A DNA stretch of 64,000 bases from CAVTWD01 sp963738325 (GTDB lineage Bacteria; Actinomycetota; Acidimicrobiia; Acidimicrobiales; Ilumatobacteraceae), in the NCBI GenBank assembly GCA_963738325.1, contig CAVTWD010000025.1, forward strand, positions 100,016 to 164,015. The letters are read 5' to 3'. Below the pieces are notes generated by a model that was not told the origin of the DNA, did no database searches, and worked only from the letters and a program-made list of their open reading frames with translations. A program made the translations under genes and the position numbers. The first letter of the stretch is position 1. The number at the start of each line of letters is the position of its first letter. Below are positions 1 through 9,601 of this stretch, piece after piece.

Positions 1-1
1 G

Positions 2-511
2 GCCGCGCTGTACTACCCGGCGCCGCCGACGAAGAAGGCGAAGCTGTTCGAAGGGATGGGGGCCGCAGCGCGGTCGCGTCCGGCTGCCTTTCTCGGTGGC
101 GGCGGGCTGGTCTCGACCGCGGCCGACTACCACCGCTTCGCCCAGTTCCTCCTGCGCGGTGGCGAGCTCGATGGGGCCCGGCTGCTCGCACCGGGCACCG
201 TCGAGATGATGGCCTCCAATCACCTCCCCGGTGGGGTCGACCTCACCGAGTACGGCCGCCCACTGTTCACCGAGACGGCCTTCGACGGGGTCGGCTTCGG
301 TCTCGGGGTGTCGGTCACCATCGATCCCGTGAAGGCGAAGGTGCCGGGCTCGGTCGGCGACTTCGGATGGGGAGGGGCGGCCAGCACCTTCTTCTGGGCC
401 GATCCGGTCGAGGACCTCACGGTGCTGTTCCTCACGCAGCTGCTGCCGTCCAGCACCCATCCGTTGCGCCCGCAGCTCCGCCAGCTCGTGCACCAAGCGA
501 TCATCGACTAG
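2..511 (+). CDS. Serine hydrolase (beta-lactamase/EstB-like), C-terminal part
   Basis: The open frame is already running at the left edge, so only the C-terminal ~170 residues of the protein are present. The visible part has the glycine-rich GGGGLVSTAADYHRF segment followed by a late WGGAAST motif, the pattern of class C beta-lactamase-like esterases (EstB/LpqK type), where this motif replaces the KTG triad. The catalytic SxxK and YxN motifs would lie upstream of the window. Known members hydrolyse esters or D-amino peptides, and the substrate here cannot be told. An internal ATG at 56 is unlikely to be the true start because the family is about 380-420 residues long. Confidence 0.75.
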   Translation, partial: AALYYPAPPTKKAKLFEGMGAAARSRPAAFLGGGGLVSTAADYHRFAQFLLRGGELDGARLLAPGTVEMMASNHLPGGVDLTEYGRPLFTETAFDGVGFGLGVSVTIDPVKAKVPGSVGDFGWGGAASTFFWADPVEDLTVLFLTQLLPSSTHPLRPQLRQLVHQAIID

Positions 512-564
512 GAGGCCCGCGGCGCCGATTCCACGAATGGCGCCGGTCGTGACACGCTTTCACC

Positions 565-1992
565 ATGGAGCTGTTCGGTTCGGCGTTGGTGCTGATCGCC
601 GACGTCACCGCATGGCCGGCGGTGCTCAGGCGGCTCCGGCGTCACGGCCTGTACCCCGAAGCCGTGCCCGCCAGTGGCGACGAGGGCCACAAGATGGCGT
701 GGGCGCGCGCCGCGGTGCGAGCCGAACCGACGTTGATCGTCTCCGAACGAGCGGTCTTCGTGCCCGGCTGGCGGGACAGCCTGGCCGTCGCCGCGGCCGC
801 TATCGACGACCAGCCTTGGCACGTCGTGCATCTCGACGGCAAGGAGGCCGGCGCGGGCTACGTGCTCACGGCGGAGGGCGCGGGCGCCCTCCTGGCGCTC
901 GCGGCCAACATCCCGGACACACCGGCGAGCCAGCTCCTTGGCGACGCCGACGTGCTGGCGGCCCTTGCGGTCAAGCCTCCGGTCGTCGTCGCGGTTCCCG
1001 ATGTGGGAGCCCGTGTCGTGCACGACCTCGACCATCTCTCGGGCGTGCCGTACGACGACGTGGTTCTGCTCGTCCCCGAACACGCGGCCGTGCTCGGCGA
1101 TCCCTTCGAGCTGGCGGCGGCGCTGTCCCTCTCCGGGAAGGACCTGCTGGGCCCGTCGTGGACCGGGGCGACGGCGAACGCCCGTGTGGGCACGGCCGGG
1201 GGGCTACGCGCCACCGACTTCGATCCCAAGCGGCCGGTGGCGAGCGACGAAGGTGCCGTGTTCGCGAGGGTAGAGGCCGATCGCGCCCCTCGGTTGATCC
1301 CGGTGCACGGACGTCTGGTCGACGTGGCCACCGGCGACTTGCCCCTCGTGCTCCTGGGCGAGCCCGACGACGTGGCCGCGGTCGCCGCCCGCCAGCGAGA
1401 CCTCGGCGACCGGGACCTGGCCCGCATCCTCCGCTACGACGAGGCCATCGATCCTGACCCTTCGGGTGAGGTGGTGGGCCCCGAGCTCGTGAGCCTCCCC
1501 TTCTGGACGCCCGAGTTCTGCGCCACCATCGTCCGCGCCACCGAAGCACTCGGGGCATGGCAGAGCGACGAGGTCGACCCCGTTCCGGGGCGGGAGGTTT
1601 CGCTCGCCCTCATCAGCCCCCGCTTGTTCGCCCATGTCGAGGATCATGTGGCGTCGATCGTGGTGCCCCGCCTCCGCTACCACTGGCCCACCCTCGACTT
1701 CCACGGCCTGCGGGACGTCTTCGTCATCAAGTACACCGCCGGTGACGTGGAAGGGCTCCGGCTGCACCACGACGTGGCGCAGGTGAGCGCCTCGGTCAAG
1801 CTGAACGCCGGCTACCGGGGTGGCGAGCTCGTGTTCCCCCGGCAGGGCTACGGCAACGGGGCGTTGCCGGTGGGCCGGCTCCTGGCCTGGCCGTCCCTGG
1901 TCACCCATCCTCACCAGGTCGAACCCGTCACGGCCGGGGTCAAGTTCGGGCTCACGGCGTGGTTCGAAGCGCCAGGTACGAAGACCGACTGA
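565..1992 (+). CDS. Lysyl hydroxylase (PLOD)-like protein: glycosyltransferase-like N-terminus plus 2OG-Fe(II) oxygenase domain
   Basis: The 475-residue protein ends in a prolyl-4-hydroxylase-type 2-oxoglutarate/Fe(II) dioxygenase fold. The iron ligands are visible as the HxD motif at residues 401-403 (H-H-D) and a distal His near 448-450, and a Lys near 459 in GVKFGL could bind 2-oxoglutarate. Residues ~1-120 contain GYVLTAEGAGALL, reminiscent of GT25-type glycosyltransferases. Residues ~150-280 contain DDVVLLVPEHAAVL and NARVGTAGG, which resemble the accessory glycosyltransferase-like domain of animal and viral lysyl hydroxylases. The order GT, accessory, hydroxylase is that of PLOD enzymes but in a much shorter chain. 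The oxygenase assignment is firm; the N-terminal assignment is inferred from short motifs. The start has only a weak ribosome site. No collagen-like substrate is encoded nearby. Confidence 0.7.
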   Translation: MELFGSALVLIADVTAWPAVLRRLRRHGLYPEAVPASGDEGHKMAWARAAVRAEPTLIVSERAVFVPGWRDSLAVAAAAIDDQPWHVVHLDGKEAGAGYVLTAEGAGALLALAANIPDTPASQLLGDADVLAALAVKPPVVVAVPDVGARVVHDLDHLSGVPYDDVVLLVPEHAAVLGDPFELAAALSLSGKDLLGPSWTGATANARVGTAGGLRATDFDPKRPVASDEGAVFARVEADRAPRLIPVHGRLVDVATGDLPLVLLGEPDDVAAVAARQRDLGDRDLARILRYDEAIDPDPSGEVVGPELVSLPFWTPEFCATIVRATEALGAWQSDEVDPVPGREVSLALISPRLFAHVEDHVASIVVPRLRYHWPTLDFHGLRDVFVIKYTAGDVEGLRLHHDVAQVSASVKLNAGYRGGELVFPRQGYGNGALPVGRLLAWPSLVTHPHQVEPVTAGVKFGLTAWFEAPGTKTD

Positions 1993-2079
1993 CAACGTCT
2001 CGTAACAGGGGTGCACGCTTCCTGGCCTGGTCCGTCGGTACGATGCCCTGGGCGGTCGACTCCGGGGGCCATTGGAGCG

Positions 2080-3075
2080 ATGACACGCGTACAACTCACA
2101 GCAGCCATCGTCGGCCTCGGGGTGCTCGTCACCGGCTGTGCGGGAGCGGCCGGCACGGCCGTGGTCGTGCTCGACTCCAACACCCACCCGATGGCGGTGG
2201 CCGCTGCCGCTCCGGCCTCTACCCCGCCGACCACCGTGGCCACGACCGTACCCACCACGGTCGCGCCCACCACCGCGCCGACCACCACCTTGCCGCCCGG
2301 CCCCCAGCCCGTGGCGCCTCTCGCGGTGCCGCTGGCCCGCGCCCGCCAGGGGCAGAACAACCCCAACGTGGCCGCCTTGAAAGCGCGCCTGCTGCAACTC
2401 GGGTTCTGGGTCGACGGCAACACCAGCCGGTACACCTTCTACACGGCCCAGGCCGTCATGGCCTTCCAGAAGGACCAGGGCCTTCCTCGCACCGGCCGGG
2501 CCGACGCCACCACCGTGGCGAGGCTGAGTTCCGCCCGCTTCCGGGTGAGCAGCAAGTCGACGACGGGTGATCTCGTCGAGATCGACAAGGCCAAGCAGAT
2601 CCTCTACATCGTCCGCAAGGGCAAGGTGGAGTGGGCCGTGAACACCTCCACGGCCTCCGGGCGCTACTACGCGGCCACGGGGAAGCGGACGGGCACGCGC
2701 TACCACGAGTTCGCCTCGACGCCCGTCGGCGTCTACCACGTATACCGCCAGCATCCGAACGGCTGGTGGGAGGGCGATCTCGGTCGGATCTACCGGCCCA
2801 AGTACTTCGACGGTGGCCGCGCCATTCACGGCATGACGGTGATCCCCGGCTACCCCGCTTCGCACGGCTGCGTCCGGGTGAGCACCGCCTTCATGGACTA
2901 CGTCTGGAGCGCCAACCTCATCCCGCTGGGCGTCAGCGTGTGGATCCACGACGGCACCGGCACCAACCCGCCGCCGCCACCCAATGCCGCCCTGCCGGCC
3001 CCGCCGCCGCCGGTGGCGGTGACCACGCCGGCGCCGAAGATCCCGAACCTGCCCGCCTTCCCGTTCGGGAACTGA
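2080..3075 (+). CDS. L,D-transpeptidase lipoprotein (PG-binding plus YkuD domains)
   Basis: The 331-residue protein starts at the ATG at 2080, which has a GGAG site just upstream and puts a lipobox (LVTGC, Cys20) at the right distance. An earlier in-frame ATG at 2011 would bury this signal. A Pro/Thr-rich linker (residues ~40-75) is followed by a peptidoglycan-binding type 1 domain (~85-150) and a YkuD catalytic domain. The YkuD motif is complete: His in HGMTV and the SHGCVRVS box with catalytic Cys264. A Pro-rich tail ends the chain. The enzyme should make 3-3 cross-links in peptidoglycan or anchor proteins outside the membrane. It is convergent with the next gene, with a 6-base gap. Confidence 0.88.
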   Translation: MTRVQLTAAIVGLGVLVTGCAGAAGTAVVVLDSNTHPMAVAAAAPASTPPTTVATTVPTTVAPTTAPTTTLPPGPQPVAPLAVPLARARQGQNNPNVAALKARLLQLGFWVDGNTSRYTFYTAQAVMAFQKDQGLPRTGRADATTVARLSSARFRVSSKSTTGDLVEIDKAKQILYIVRKGKVEWAVNTSTASGRYYAATGKRTGTRYHEFASTPVGVYHVYRQHPNGWWEGDLGRIYRPKYFDGGRAIHGMTVIPGYPASHGCVRVSTAFMDYVWSANLIPLGVSVWIHDGTGTNPPPPPNAALPAPPPPVAVTTPAPKIPNLPAFPFGN

Positions 3076-3081
3076 GCGCGC

Positions 3082-4637
3082 TCACTCGGCTCGCCGGGCG
3101 CGGATCTTGCGGTCGTCAGCCGTGAGGCAGCGTCCGCTCTCGAGGTCGAACTGCCATCCGTGGCGGTCGCACGTCAGCACGCAGCCCTCCACGCGCCCGA
3201 ACATGGCCAAGTCTGCCTGTTGATGCGGGCAGTACCGCTCGACGATCCAGCCCGACAGCTCGACTTCCTCGACCTCGCTGTCGGCGTCGACTTCCTGGCG
3301 CTTCGAATGCGCTTCGGTCTCGGCGCGCGCCATGCGCTCCGGCGACAGCGACTTGAAGAAGTTGTAGAGGAACTCGTTGAACTCCCCCGCTCGCCAAGCC
3401 CGGAACCGGCACGACAGGAGCAAGGCGTTGGACCAGTCGTTGGCTCGCTCGGCGGTGACGGCCTCGACGAGACGGCGATCGATGTCGAAGGAGAACGAGT
3501 AGGGCTCACCCGCCCACTCGCGGACTTCACCGGCGGGGAAGTCGATCAGCACGTCGAGATCCCCCAAGCGCAGCAACGCGCTGGCCCCGATCGCCTGCCG
3601 CAGCACGGGGGCCATCGCCAGCAGCGGCTCCCACCACGACTTCAGCGTCGCCAGCAGCTCGGGAGTCGGCGAAGGCAGCTCGGCGAGCAGCCGGTCGAGC
3701 CATGGCGCCCAGTCGTGGGCGTACTGCTCGAGGTAGGCGCGCTTGTCGCGGAAGGGGGCCATGACGTCGCGGCCTCGGGATGTTCGATCGATGCCTGGGT
3801 GGCTGACATGATCACGGTGGAGCCCGGCACCACCAGGCGCCCCGTCGTGATCCCTTCGTCCTCGAGGCGGCCCACGAAAGCGGCGGCGTCGGGGAAGATC
3901 GACAACTCCTCGCCCGTGATCACGTTGAAGCGGAACAGTGACGGGTCGAGGAAGCAGGGTGGGCCGGCCGAGGGCACCACGACTCGCGGCGTCGACGGCT
4001 TGCACGTAGCGGGTGGCGCGGGCGAACTGCGCCTCCACCTTGGCGTGGCACAGCTCGCGCATGTGCTCGGCGGGCATCTCGTAGACCATCGGGTACCAGA
4101 TGGCTCCCGAGAACTGCAGCCACTGCTGGTCGATGGGCCCGTGCGCGGTGAGCGCGGCGAGGTCATGGAGCCGGCAGTCGTTCTGGTCGAGAAGGCGGCT
4201 CTCGCCGTCGTCGACGATGAGCGCCGAGTCGCCGCCCGGCCCGTCGGTGATCGACGTCTCGACGTGGATCTCGACGGCGAGACCGTCGGTCACCTCGATA
4301 GGTTCGCCGTGGCGCGGTGCTCACGAACCGGTGGAAACCGAGCCGGCGCAGTCGCCGCTCGAGCTCGTCGGTGGGGAAGCCCGGCAGCAGGACCGTCGCC
4401 GAGCGCGCGACGTGGCCGCGGAGGAACGGCTCGTCGAGATGGTCGGCATGGAGGTGCGAGACGTACAGGAAGTCGGGGCGCTCGACCTTCGCCATGAGCG
4501 AGGCGCCGAGGCCGTCGTTGCGGGGGAAGACGAACCACGAGCCGAAGAAGGCGGGGACGAACCACGGGTCGCAGACGATCGTGCCGCGGTCGCGTCTCGA
4601 TCAGGATGCCGGCGTGGCCGAGCGAGGTGGCGCGCAT
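3082..4637 (-). pseudogene. Metallo-beta-lactamase fold plus Rieske [2Fe-2S] protein, frame-broken
   Basis: Read across frames, this locus gives one ~510-residue protein. It starts at the ATG at 4637 (MRATSLGHAGILIET, with GAGG upstream), continues through a metal-binding HLHADHLD motif near 4430-4462, and ends with a Rieske domain whose ligands C-P-H and C-D-R-H lie near 3230 and 3165. UlaG-like hydrolases carry the first module and CMP-sialic-acid hydroxylase (CMAH) carries both, but in the opposite order. The frame must change at least four times (near 4590, 4290, 3985 and 3765), so no single frame encodes the protein. Whether these are assembly indels or decay cannot be told. The 403-residue frame ending at 3082 holds the intact Rieske part. 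Confidence 0.65.
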
Positions 4638-4691
4638 CGCCTCAGATGGTTGCTGCCCGCCCGAGTGCACTCAAGGCGGCCCGGTCGAGCG

Positions 4692-5474
4692 TCAGGCGAC
4701 GGGCGGGTCGGTGTACATCTGGCCCTGGCGGGCGACGTGCTCGGTCCACGCGTTGCCGTCCCAGTACCGCAACTCGTAGCGGTCGACGGGTCGGGGTACC
4801 AACCCGCCGGGGATCGAGGGGGCCGTGCTCGAGGGCGGCGGCGTGGGAGGAACCGTCGGCGCCGTCGTCGTGGCCGGCTCGGGGGGGCCGGGGTTCGGCT
4901 GCCACCGCTGCGGCAGCAGCCGCCCCCTCGGGCGCCGCTGGCGCCTCCGGCGTCACCGCTGTCTCACCGGCGTCGGCGGCCGCGGCCTCGGTGACGGCCA
5001 TCGGCCCGCTGGGAGGCTCGGAGGCCACGTCATAGACCGACGTGCCGAGCGCGGCGGCCTCCGGCGTCTGCCTCCGAGGGGGCCTCGGTCGCCGTCTCGA
5101 CCGCGGGCTCAGCCGCCGCCTCGGGCTCGGCGGCCCAGCCGGGCGGCTCCTCCACCGCTTCGGCGGCGGGAGCCTCCTCCGCCGCAGGAGCCTCCTCGAC
5201 GGGAGGTTCGGCTTGCACCTCGTCGGCCGCCACCTCGGCGACGACGACACCCTCCGCCACCGTGGGAGCTTCATCGGCTGTGATCGCCCCGTGGGCGCCG
5301 TCGTCGGTCACCGCGTCGGCTCGGCTCAGGGGAGCGCCTGAGGACCGCGGTGACATCCCCGCCGGTGGGCAGGATCTGGACGACCTCCCAACCCTCGCCG
5401 GCGCGGTCGTTGAGCTGGGTCACGAGCGAATCGATGTCGTAGAGCGACGAACGTACAGATGCGTACTCCACCAT
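4692..5474 (-). pseudogene. DUF2510 protein with Ala/Glu/Pro-rich linker, frame-broken
   Basis: The N-terminus (ATG at 5474, MVEYASVRSSLYDIDSL) looks like a small DUF4177-type domain with the motif GEGWEVVQI. A ~130-residue Ala/Glu/Pro-rich linker follows, and the C-terminus has the DUF2510 signature RYELRYWDGNAWTEHV shortly before the stop at 4692. The first and last parts share a frame, but the linker is readable only in the two others, so at least three indels separate the modules. DUF2510 domains are common in actinobacterial membrane or secreted proteins and have no known activity. I infer that this was one gene. The repetitive GC-rich linker is a likely place for sequencing errors. Confidence 0.5.
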
Positions 5475-5632
5475 GGCCCCGCACCATACAGGTCGCGCCA
5501 CTGCCGGCGTTGGAATCACGTCACCGAGCGTCCGTGAGCGTGACCGGTCGCCTTCAGGCGATCAGCGGCCTCGCTCGACTGGTCACCTCACGTTAGGATC
5601 CGTGCGGCTGCCGCGCGCGCTCCTGGCTTTGC

Positions 5633-6445
5633 TCAGGATACGAGCGACAGGACGTCGATCCCTTTCGTCGGGCCGTCGTGGATCAACTCGCCGTCGCGGA
5701 GCGCGAGGCACCGCTCGACCCGATGCACGAACTCGAGCTCGTGGGTGGCCACGAGCAGCGTGGCCGCCCTCATCCTTCGCTTCGTCGAGGAGCTCGAGGA
5801 GCGCCGCCTTGCCTGCGGCGTCGAGGCCGACGAACGGCTCGTCGACGAGCAGGACGCCGAATGGGCGGATCAGGCCCAGGGAGATGGACGCCTTCTGGCG
5901 CAGCCCGCGGCTGAACTGCACCGGCAGGTCGTCGGCGCGCTCGTAGAGCCCGAGGACGCCGAGAAGGTCGGCCGCCTGCTGCTCCCAGTCGGTCACGCCG
6001 TGCAGTCGGGCCACGTACTCGAGGTGCTCCCACACCGAGAGGTCGTCGTAGAACGTGGGGCTGTCGGACAGGTAGCTCACCGCGGCGCGCGCCGGCGAGC
6101 GAGCCAACCGGGTTGCCGTGGACGTCGCCGAGCCGGCCGTGGGCTCGAGCAGCCCGGACACCATGCGCAGCAGCGTCGTCTTGCCCGAGCCGTTGTGGCC
6201 GATGAGCACGACCGATCTCCCGGGTTCGACGACGAGGTCGAGGGGCGCCAGCGTGGGCACGCCGCCGTAGTCCTTGGTGAGCTCGGCCGTCTGAAGCGCA
6301 GCCGGCGGGAGATCGGCCCGCCGCGCCTTTCTGCTTCGGGCTTGGCCTCTGCCGTCGGCGGGGCGGCCGGCGTGGCCGCCGTTGGCGGGTCGCCTTCTGG
6401 CTTCGGATGTCGAGACGGCCGCTGCTGGGCCCTGGCGTCGGTCAT
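5633..6445 (-). pseudogene. ABC transporter ATP-binding subunit, frame-broken
   Basis: The start at 6445 has a strong GAGGAG site and overlaps the permease stop as ATGA. After an Ala/Pro-rich N-terminal stretch come the Walker A GHNGSGKTT, a degenerate signature region (FSRGLRQKASISLGL), Walker B LLVDEPFVGLD and the H-loop VATHELEF. These are hallmarks of CcmA/ABC-2 type exporter ATPases. The frame changes near 6330, twice near 6100-6150, and near 5760, so the complete protein (~270 residues) is not encoded in one frame. It would energise the membrane partner encoded just upstream at 6442-8100. Confidence 0.7.
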
Positions 6446-8100
6446 CTGCTCCTCGCTGCTTGCCGCTGCTTGGCGGCTTCTTGGCTCTCCTCGCATCGAC
6501 TTCGCCCACCAAGCCTTCGCGTCGGCCCGGTAGCGCACATACGCGGCCGACGAACCCAGCCACGACGAGGCCGAGGAACGCCATGGATGTGGCGGCGCCG
6601 AGAGGGCTGCCGGGTGTGCCCTCGGCGACGTCCTGTTGGACGCGATGGGCCACGAGGACCGGGAGCGTGCCGATGACTGCTGAGGACCAGCGGCCAGGCC
6701 GAACGGAAGAAGATCTTCATGCCGGCCACCTCTGGCGGCAGCAGCATCCCCTCCTTGCCCGGCTCGGGCGTGCCCATCAGCGACGCTGACGATGCCGCCG
6801 GCGCCACCGCACAGGGCTGCTGGGCAAGACGGCGATGGCGTGCCAGCTGCGCGGCGAACGACGTCGGCTCCACGGCCCAGAAGACCACGCCGGCGATCAC
6901 CCCGAGGACGAGCATCACGAGATAGGCGATGGCCACGTGCCGCACCAGGAGGTCGCCCTCGAGCCGGGGATAGCTCTCGGTCCGCTCGGCCTGGTCGATG
7001 TCCTGCGCCATCGGCTCGGCCGCTTCGAGCCCGGCGAGAAAGAAGGCGACACCGGCGAGGATGATGAGGGGCGGGATCCCCTCGTACGGCAACTCGCGGA
7101 GGCACAGTCCAGCGGCGCTGGCGAGGAGGACGAGGCGTAGGACGCGGCTGGAGGGGAAGCGCAACACGCCACGCAGACCCCGGTGCCAGACCGGGAAGCG
7201 CCGAGCGGAGCCGAGCCCGAGCAGCCACGGCCGGACGCGAGGGAGGTCCTGCGCGAGCTGGCGCCGCAGCACGAGCACGGTCCGCAGATCTTGCAACGTC
7301 ACGGCAAAGCGGAGCTGCCCGACGAGCGCCGTGCGCCGTTCCGCCTCCTCCAGCGACAAGGCGCCCGACGAGGGAGAGGCCGACCGCCGTGATGACGGTG
7401 ACCCCGATCGCTCCGGCGAGGTCGATCCAGTGGATGCGCAGCGGCCAGAAGGCGAGGCTCCCGATGGTGGTGGTGGGGGCGGCGACGATCCCGGCGACGT
7501 CGGCGACCGCCCAGCCGAGCACGAGCGCACCGATCAGCGTGGCCGCCCACCGAGGCAGGTGGAGCCCGCAGACCAACATGGCGGCGCCGACGAAGAGCAT
7601 GCCCGTCAACGCCCCCGCGGCCAGGCCCGAGGCGCCCCAGGCCCACAGCGAACCCGGGACCCTGCGCCCGCCGAGCTGACCGGCAACCGCTCCCGCCACT
7701 GCGCCAAGGAAGGCCGCGTGCCGCACGGTGCGCAGCGCCCCGCTGCGCAGCACCGCGGTGCGGTCGACCGGCGCGAGGAGCACGATGCGGACTTCGGGAG
7801 CTTCGAGGGCGAGTGGCCCGCCCCGGCTCCCGGATCGCAGACCGAGGGCGAGGGCGAGGGCGACGACGAGCCCGACGATCGCGGGACCGTGGGCGTCGCA
7901 CGTCGGCGAGCGTGGCCGCGTCGACCTCGGTGTCGCCCAGCAAGCTCGAGAGGAACAGCGTGATGGCGATGCCGACGATGCCGGCCAGGTAGGCGCGGTA
8001 CGCCGCCTCGAACCAGTCGAGGTCTTCGATCCGGCGGTGGCGGCGGGTCGACGCGGAGCTCCTTGAGTGCTTCGATCCCCACCGTGGGGGTGTCGGCCAC
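6442..8100 (-). pseudogene. ABC-2 type multispanning membrane subunit, frame-broken
   Basis: Several long hydrophobic stretches spread over three frames form one large (~550-residue) membrane protein, including AIVGLVVALALALGL, LIGALVLGWAVADVAGIVA and LVLLASAAGLCLREL. The GTG at 8100 (VADTPTVGIEALKEL) is the likely start, and the stop at 6442 overlaps the ATPase start. At least four frame changes are needed, around 8030, 7900, 7350 and 6680-6500. No family was recognised beyond large exporter permeases; the coupling to the ATPase gene supports an efflux role. The function of the transported substrate is unknown. Confidence 0.55.
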
Positions 8101-8157
8101 GACCGACGACGCTAGTGGCTGGCGGCGGCCGGCCACCCATCGGGGTGGAGCGCCGGT

Positions 8158-9018
8158 TCAGCCAGTGGCGGCGGGCCGCCGCGGGTCGGCGGCCCAGCCC
8201 GACCACGAGGCCACGAACAATTTCGCACCGCCGATGCCAGCCTGTTCGAGGGCGAGGAGGTTGGCGCAGGCCGACACGCCCGAGCCGCAGTACGCGATCA
8301 CCTCGGTGCCCGGCACCGCCCCGAGGGTGGCGAAGCGGGCGCGCAGCTCGGTCGGCGGGAGGAAGTGGCGATGGGCGTCGAGGTTGGCCGCCCAGGGCGC
8401 GCTGCGTGCTCCGGGGATGTGGCCCGAGCGGGCGTCGACGGGCTCGGCTTCACCTCGGTACCGTTCGGCGGAGCGGGCGTCGAGCACCACCGCCGAGCCC
8501 GAGGTGGCCGCGTCGGCCACCTCGTCGGCGTCCATCAGCGCCGAGCGTGGCCACGGGGTCGGCGTGAACGGCGCCGCCGGCCTCGAACGGGAAGGTCCCG
8601 TCTCGACAGGGCCGCTCGATCCCCCGAGGCCCCCGTCGAGGAGCGCAGCATCGTGGCCTGTCACCCGCAACATCCACACCAGCCGGCCCGCGGTGCCCCC
8701 TCCGCTGTCGTCGTAGGCGACGACGGCCGTGCCGTCCCCGATACCGAGGTCGCTCATGGCCGCGGCGAATGACGCCGGCGTGGGCAGCGGATGGCGGCCG
8801 TCGGTCGGCCGATCGGGGCCGGCCGCCGAGAGGTCGGCGTCGAGGTCGACGAACACCGCGCCAGGCAGATGCCCCGCTTCGAAGGCGGCCCGGCCCGAGC
8901 GTCCGTCGAGGTACCAGCGGACGTCGGCCACCAGCACCTCGTCGTAGTGCTCGGCCAACCAGGCTGGGGCGACGATCGGTTGGGGGAACCGGGCCACGGG
9001 CGCGGACGTTATCCACAT
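8158..9018 (-). CDS. sseA: Thiosulfate/3-mercaptopyruvate sulfurtransferase (tandem rhodanese)
   Basis: The 286-residue protein has two rhodanese domains. The first (residues ~10-130) is inactive-like with the LPGAVFVDLDADLS segment. The second carries HIPGARSAPW and the active-site loop CGSGVSA with Cys244. A CGSG loop is typical of mercaptopyruvate sulfurtransferases, whereas thiosulfate enzymes usually have CRxG. It transfers sulfane sulfur to cyanide or thiol acceptors in the cytoplasm. The frame is intact. The ATG at 9018 (MWITSAPVARFP) is chosen because upstream sequence in the same frame belongs to the divergent dsbB-like gene, whose start is only 39 bases away. Confidence 0.88.
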   Translation of the reverse strand: MWITSAPVARFPQPIVAPAWLAEHYDEVLVADVRWYLDGRSGRAAFEAGHLPGAVFVDLDADLSAAGPDRPTDGRHPLPTPASFAAAMSDLGIGDGTAVVAYDDSGGGTAGRLVWMLRVTGHDAALLDGGLGGSSGPVETGPSRSRPAAPFTPTPWPRSALMDADEVADAATSGSAVVLDARSAERYRGEAEPVDARSGHIPGARSAPWAANLDAHRHFLPPTELRARFATLGAVPGTEVIAYCGSGVSACANLLALEQAGIGGAKLFVASWSGWAADPRRPAATG

Positions 9019-9057
9019 GATGGCCGCACGAGCTCCCACCGCGATACTGGGCTGATC

Positions 9058-9600
9058 GTGCTGGCCTTCGACACGGTCGCGCTCGCCCAGAGCTTCTTCG
9101 GTGTGCTGGCGCTCGCCGCACTGGCCGGAGCGATCGTGTTGGGCGTCGCCTCCCTCGCCCGCAACCGCTCGGAGCTCGCCGAGTCGATCGTGGCCCCTTT
9201 CGCCCAAGCGGCGCTGCCGTTGGCGTGGATCGTGGCGGCGGTATCGATGTTCGGCAGCCTGTACTTCTCCGAGCGGGCGCACTACGTACCGTGCACGTTG
9301 TGCTGGTACCAGCGGATCGCGATGTACCCCCTCGCCATCATCCTCGGCATCGCCACGCTCCGGCGCGACCATGGCATCCGCGTGTACGCCGTGCCCTTGG
9401 CCGCCGTCGGGGCCGTCATCTCCCTGTACCACTACCTGTACGAATGGTTCCCCGAGCTCGACACCGGTGCCTGCAGCGTGTCGCTGCCCTGCACGTTCGT
9501 CTGGTTCCGCGCCTTCGGCTTCGTGTCATTGCCGTTCATGGCGCTCTCAGGTTTCTCCTTCATCATCGTCTCGCTGTTGCTCCGACCCCAGGAGAGCTGA
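9058..9600 (+). CDS. DsbB-family disulfide bond formation protein
   Basis: The 180-residue protein has four to five membrane segments and both DsbB cysteine pairs: a CxxC (C79-T-L-C82, in PCTLCWYQ) in the first periplasm-side loop, and C139/C145 in the second. DsbB-type proteins reoxidise a thioredoxin-like partner and pass electrons to quinone. The start is a GTG at 9058. The next gene begins one base after the stop and encodes a membrane-anchored thioredoxin, which is the natural redox partner. The arrangement is divergent from the sulfurtransferase gene with a very short shared promoter. Confidence 0.88.
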   Translation: MLAFDTVALAQSFFGVLALAALAGAIVLGVASLARNRSELAESIVAPFAQAALPLAWIVAAVSMFGSLYFSERAHYVPCTLCWYQRIAMYPLAIILGIATLRRDHGIRVYAVPLAAVGAVISLYHYLYEWFPELDTGACSVSLPCTFVWFRAFGFVSLPFMALSGFSFIIVSLLLRPQES

Positions 9601-9601
9601 C

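Noticed and set aside
1204..2949. Long minus-strand open frame (581 codons) opposite the hydroxylase and transpeptidase genes
   Set aside because: It is a GC-rich antisense shadow with no family motif; the plus-strand genes have catalytic motifs and better starts.
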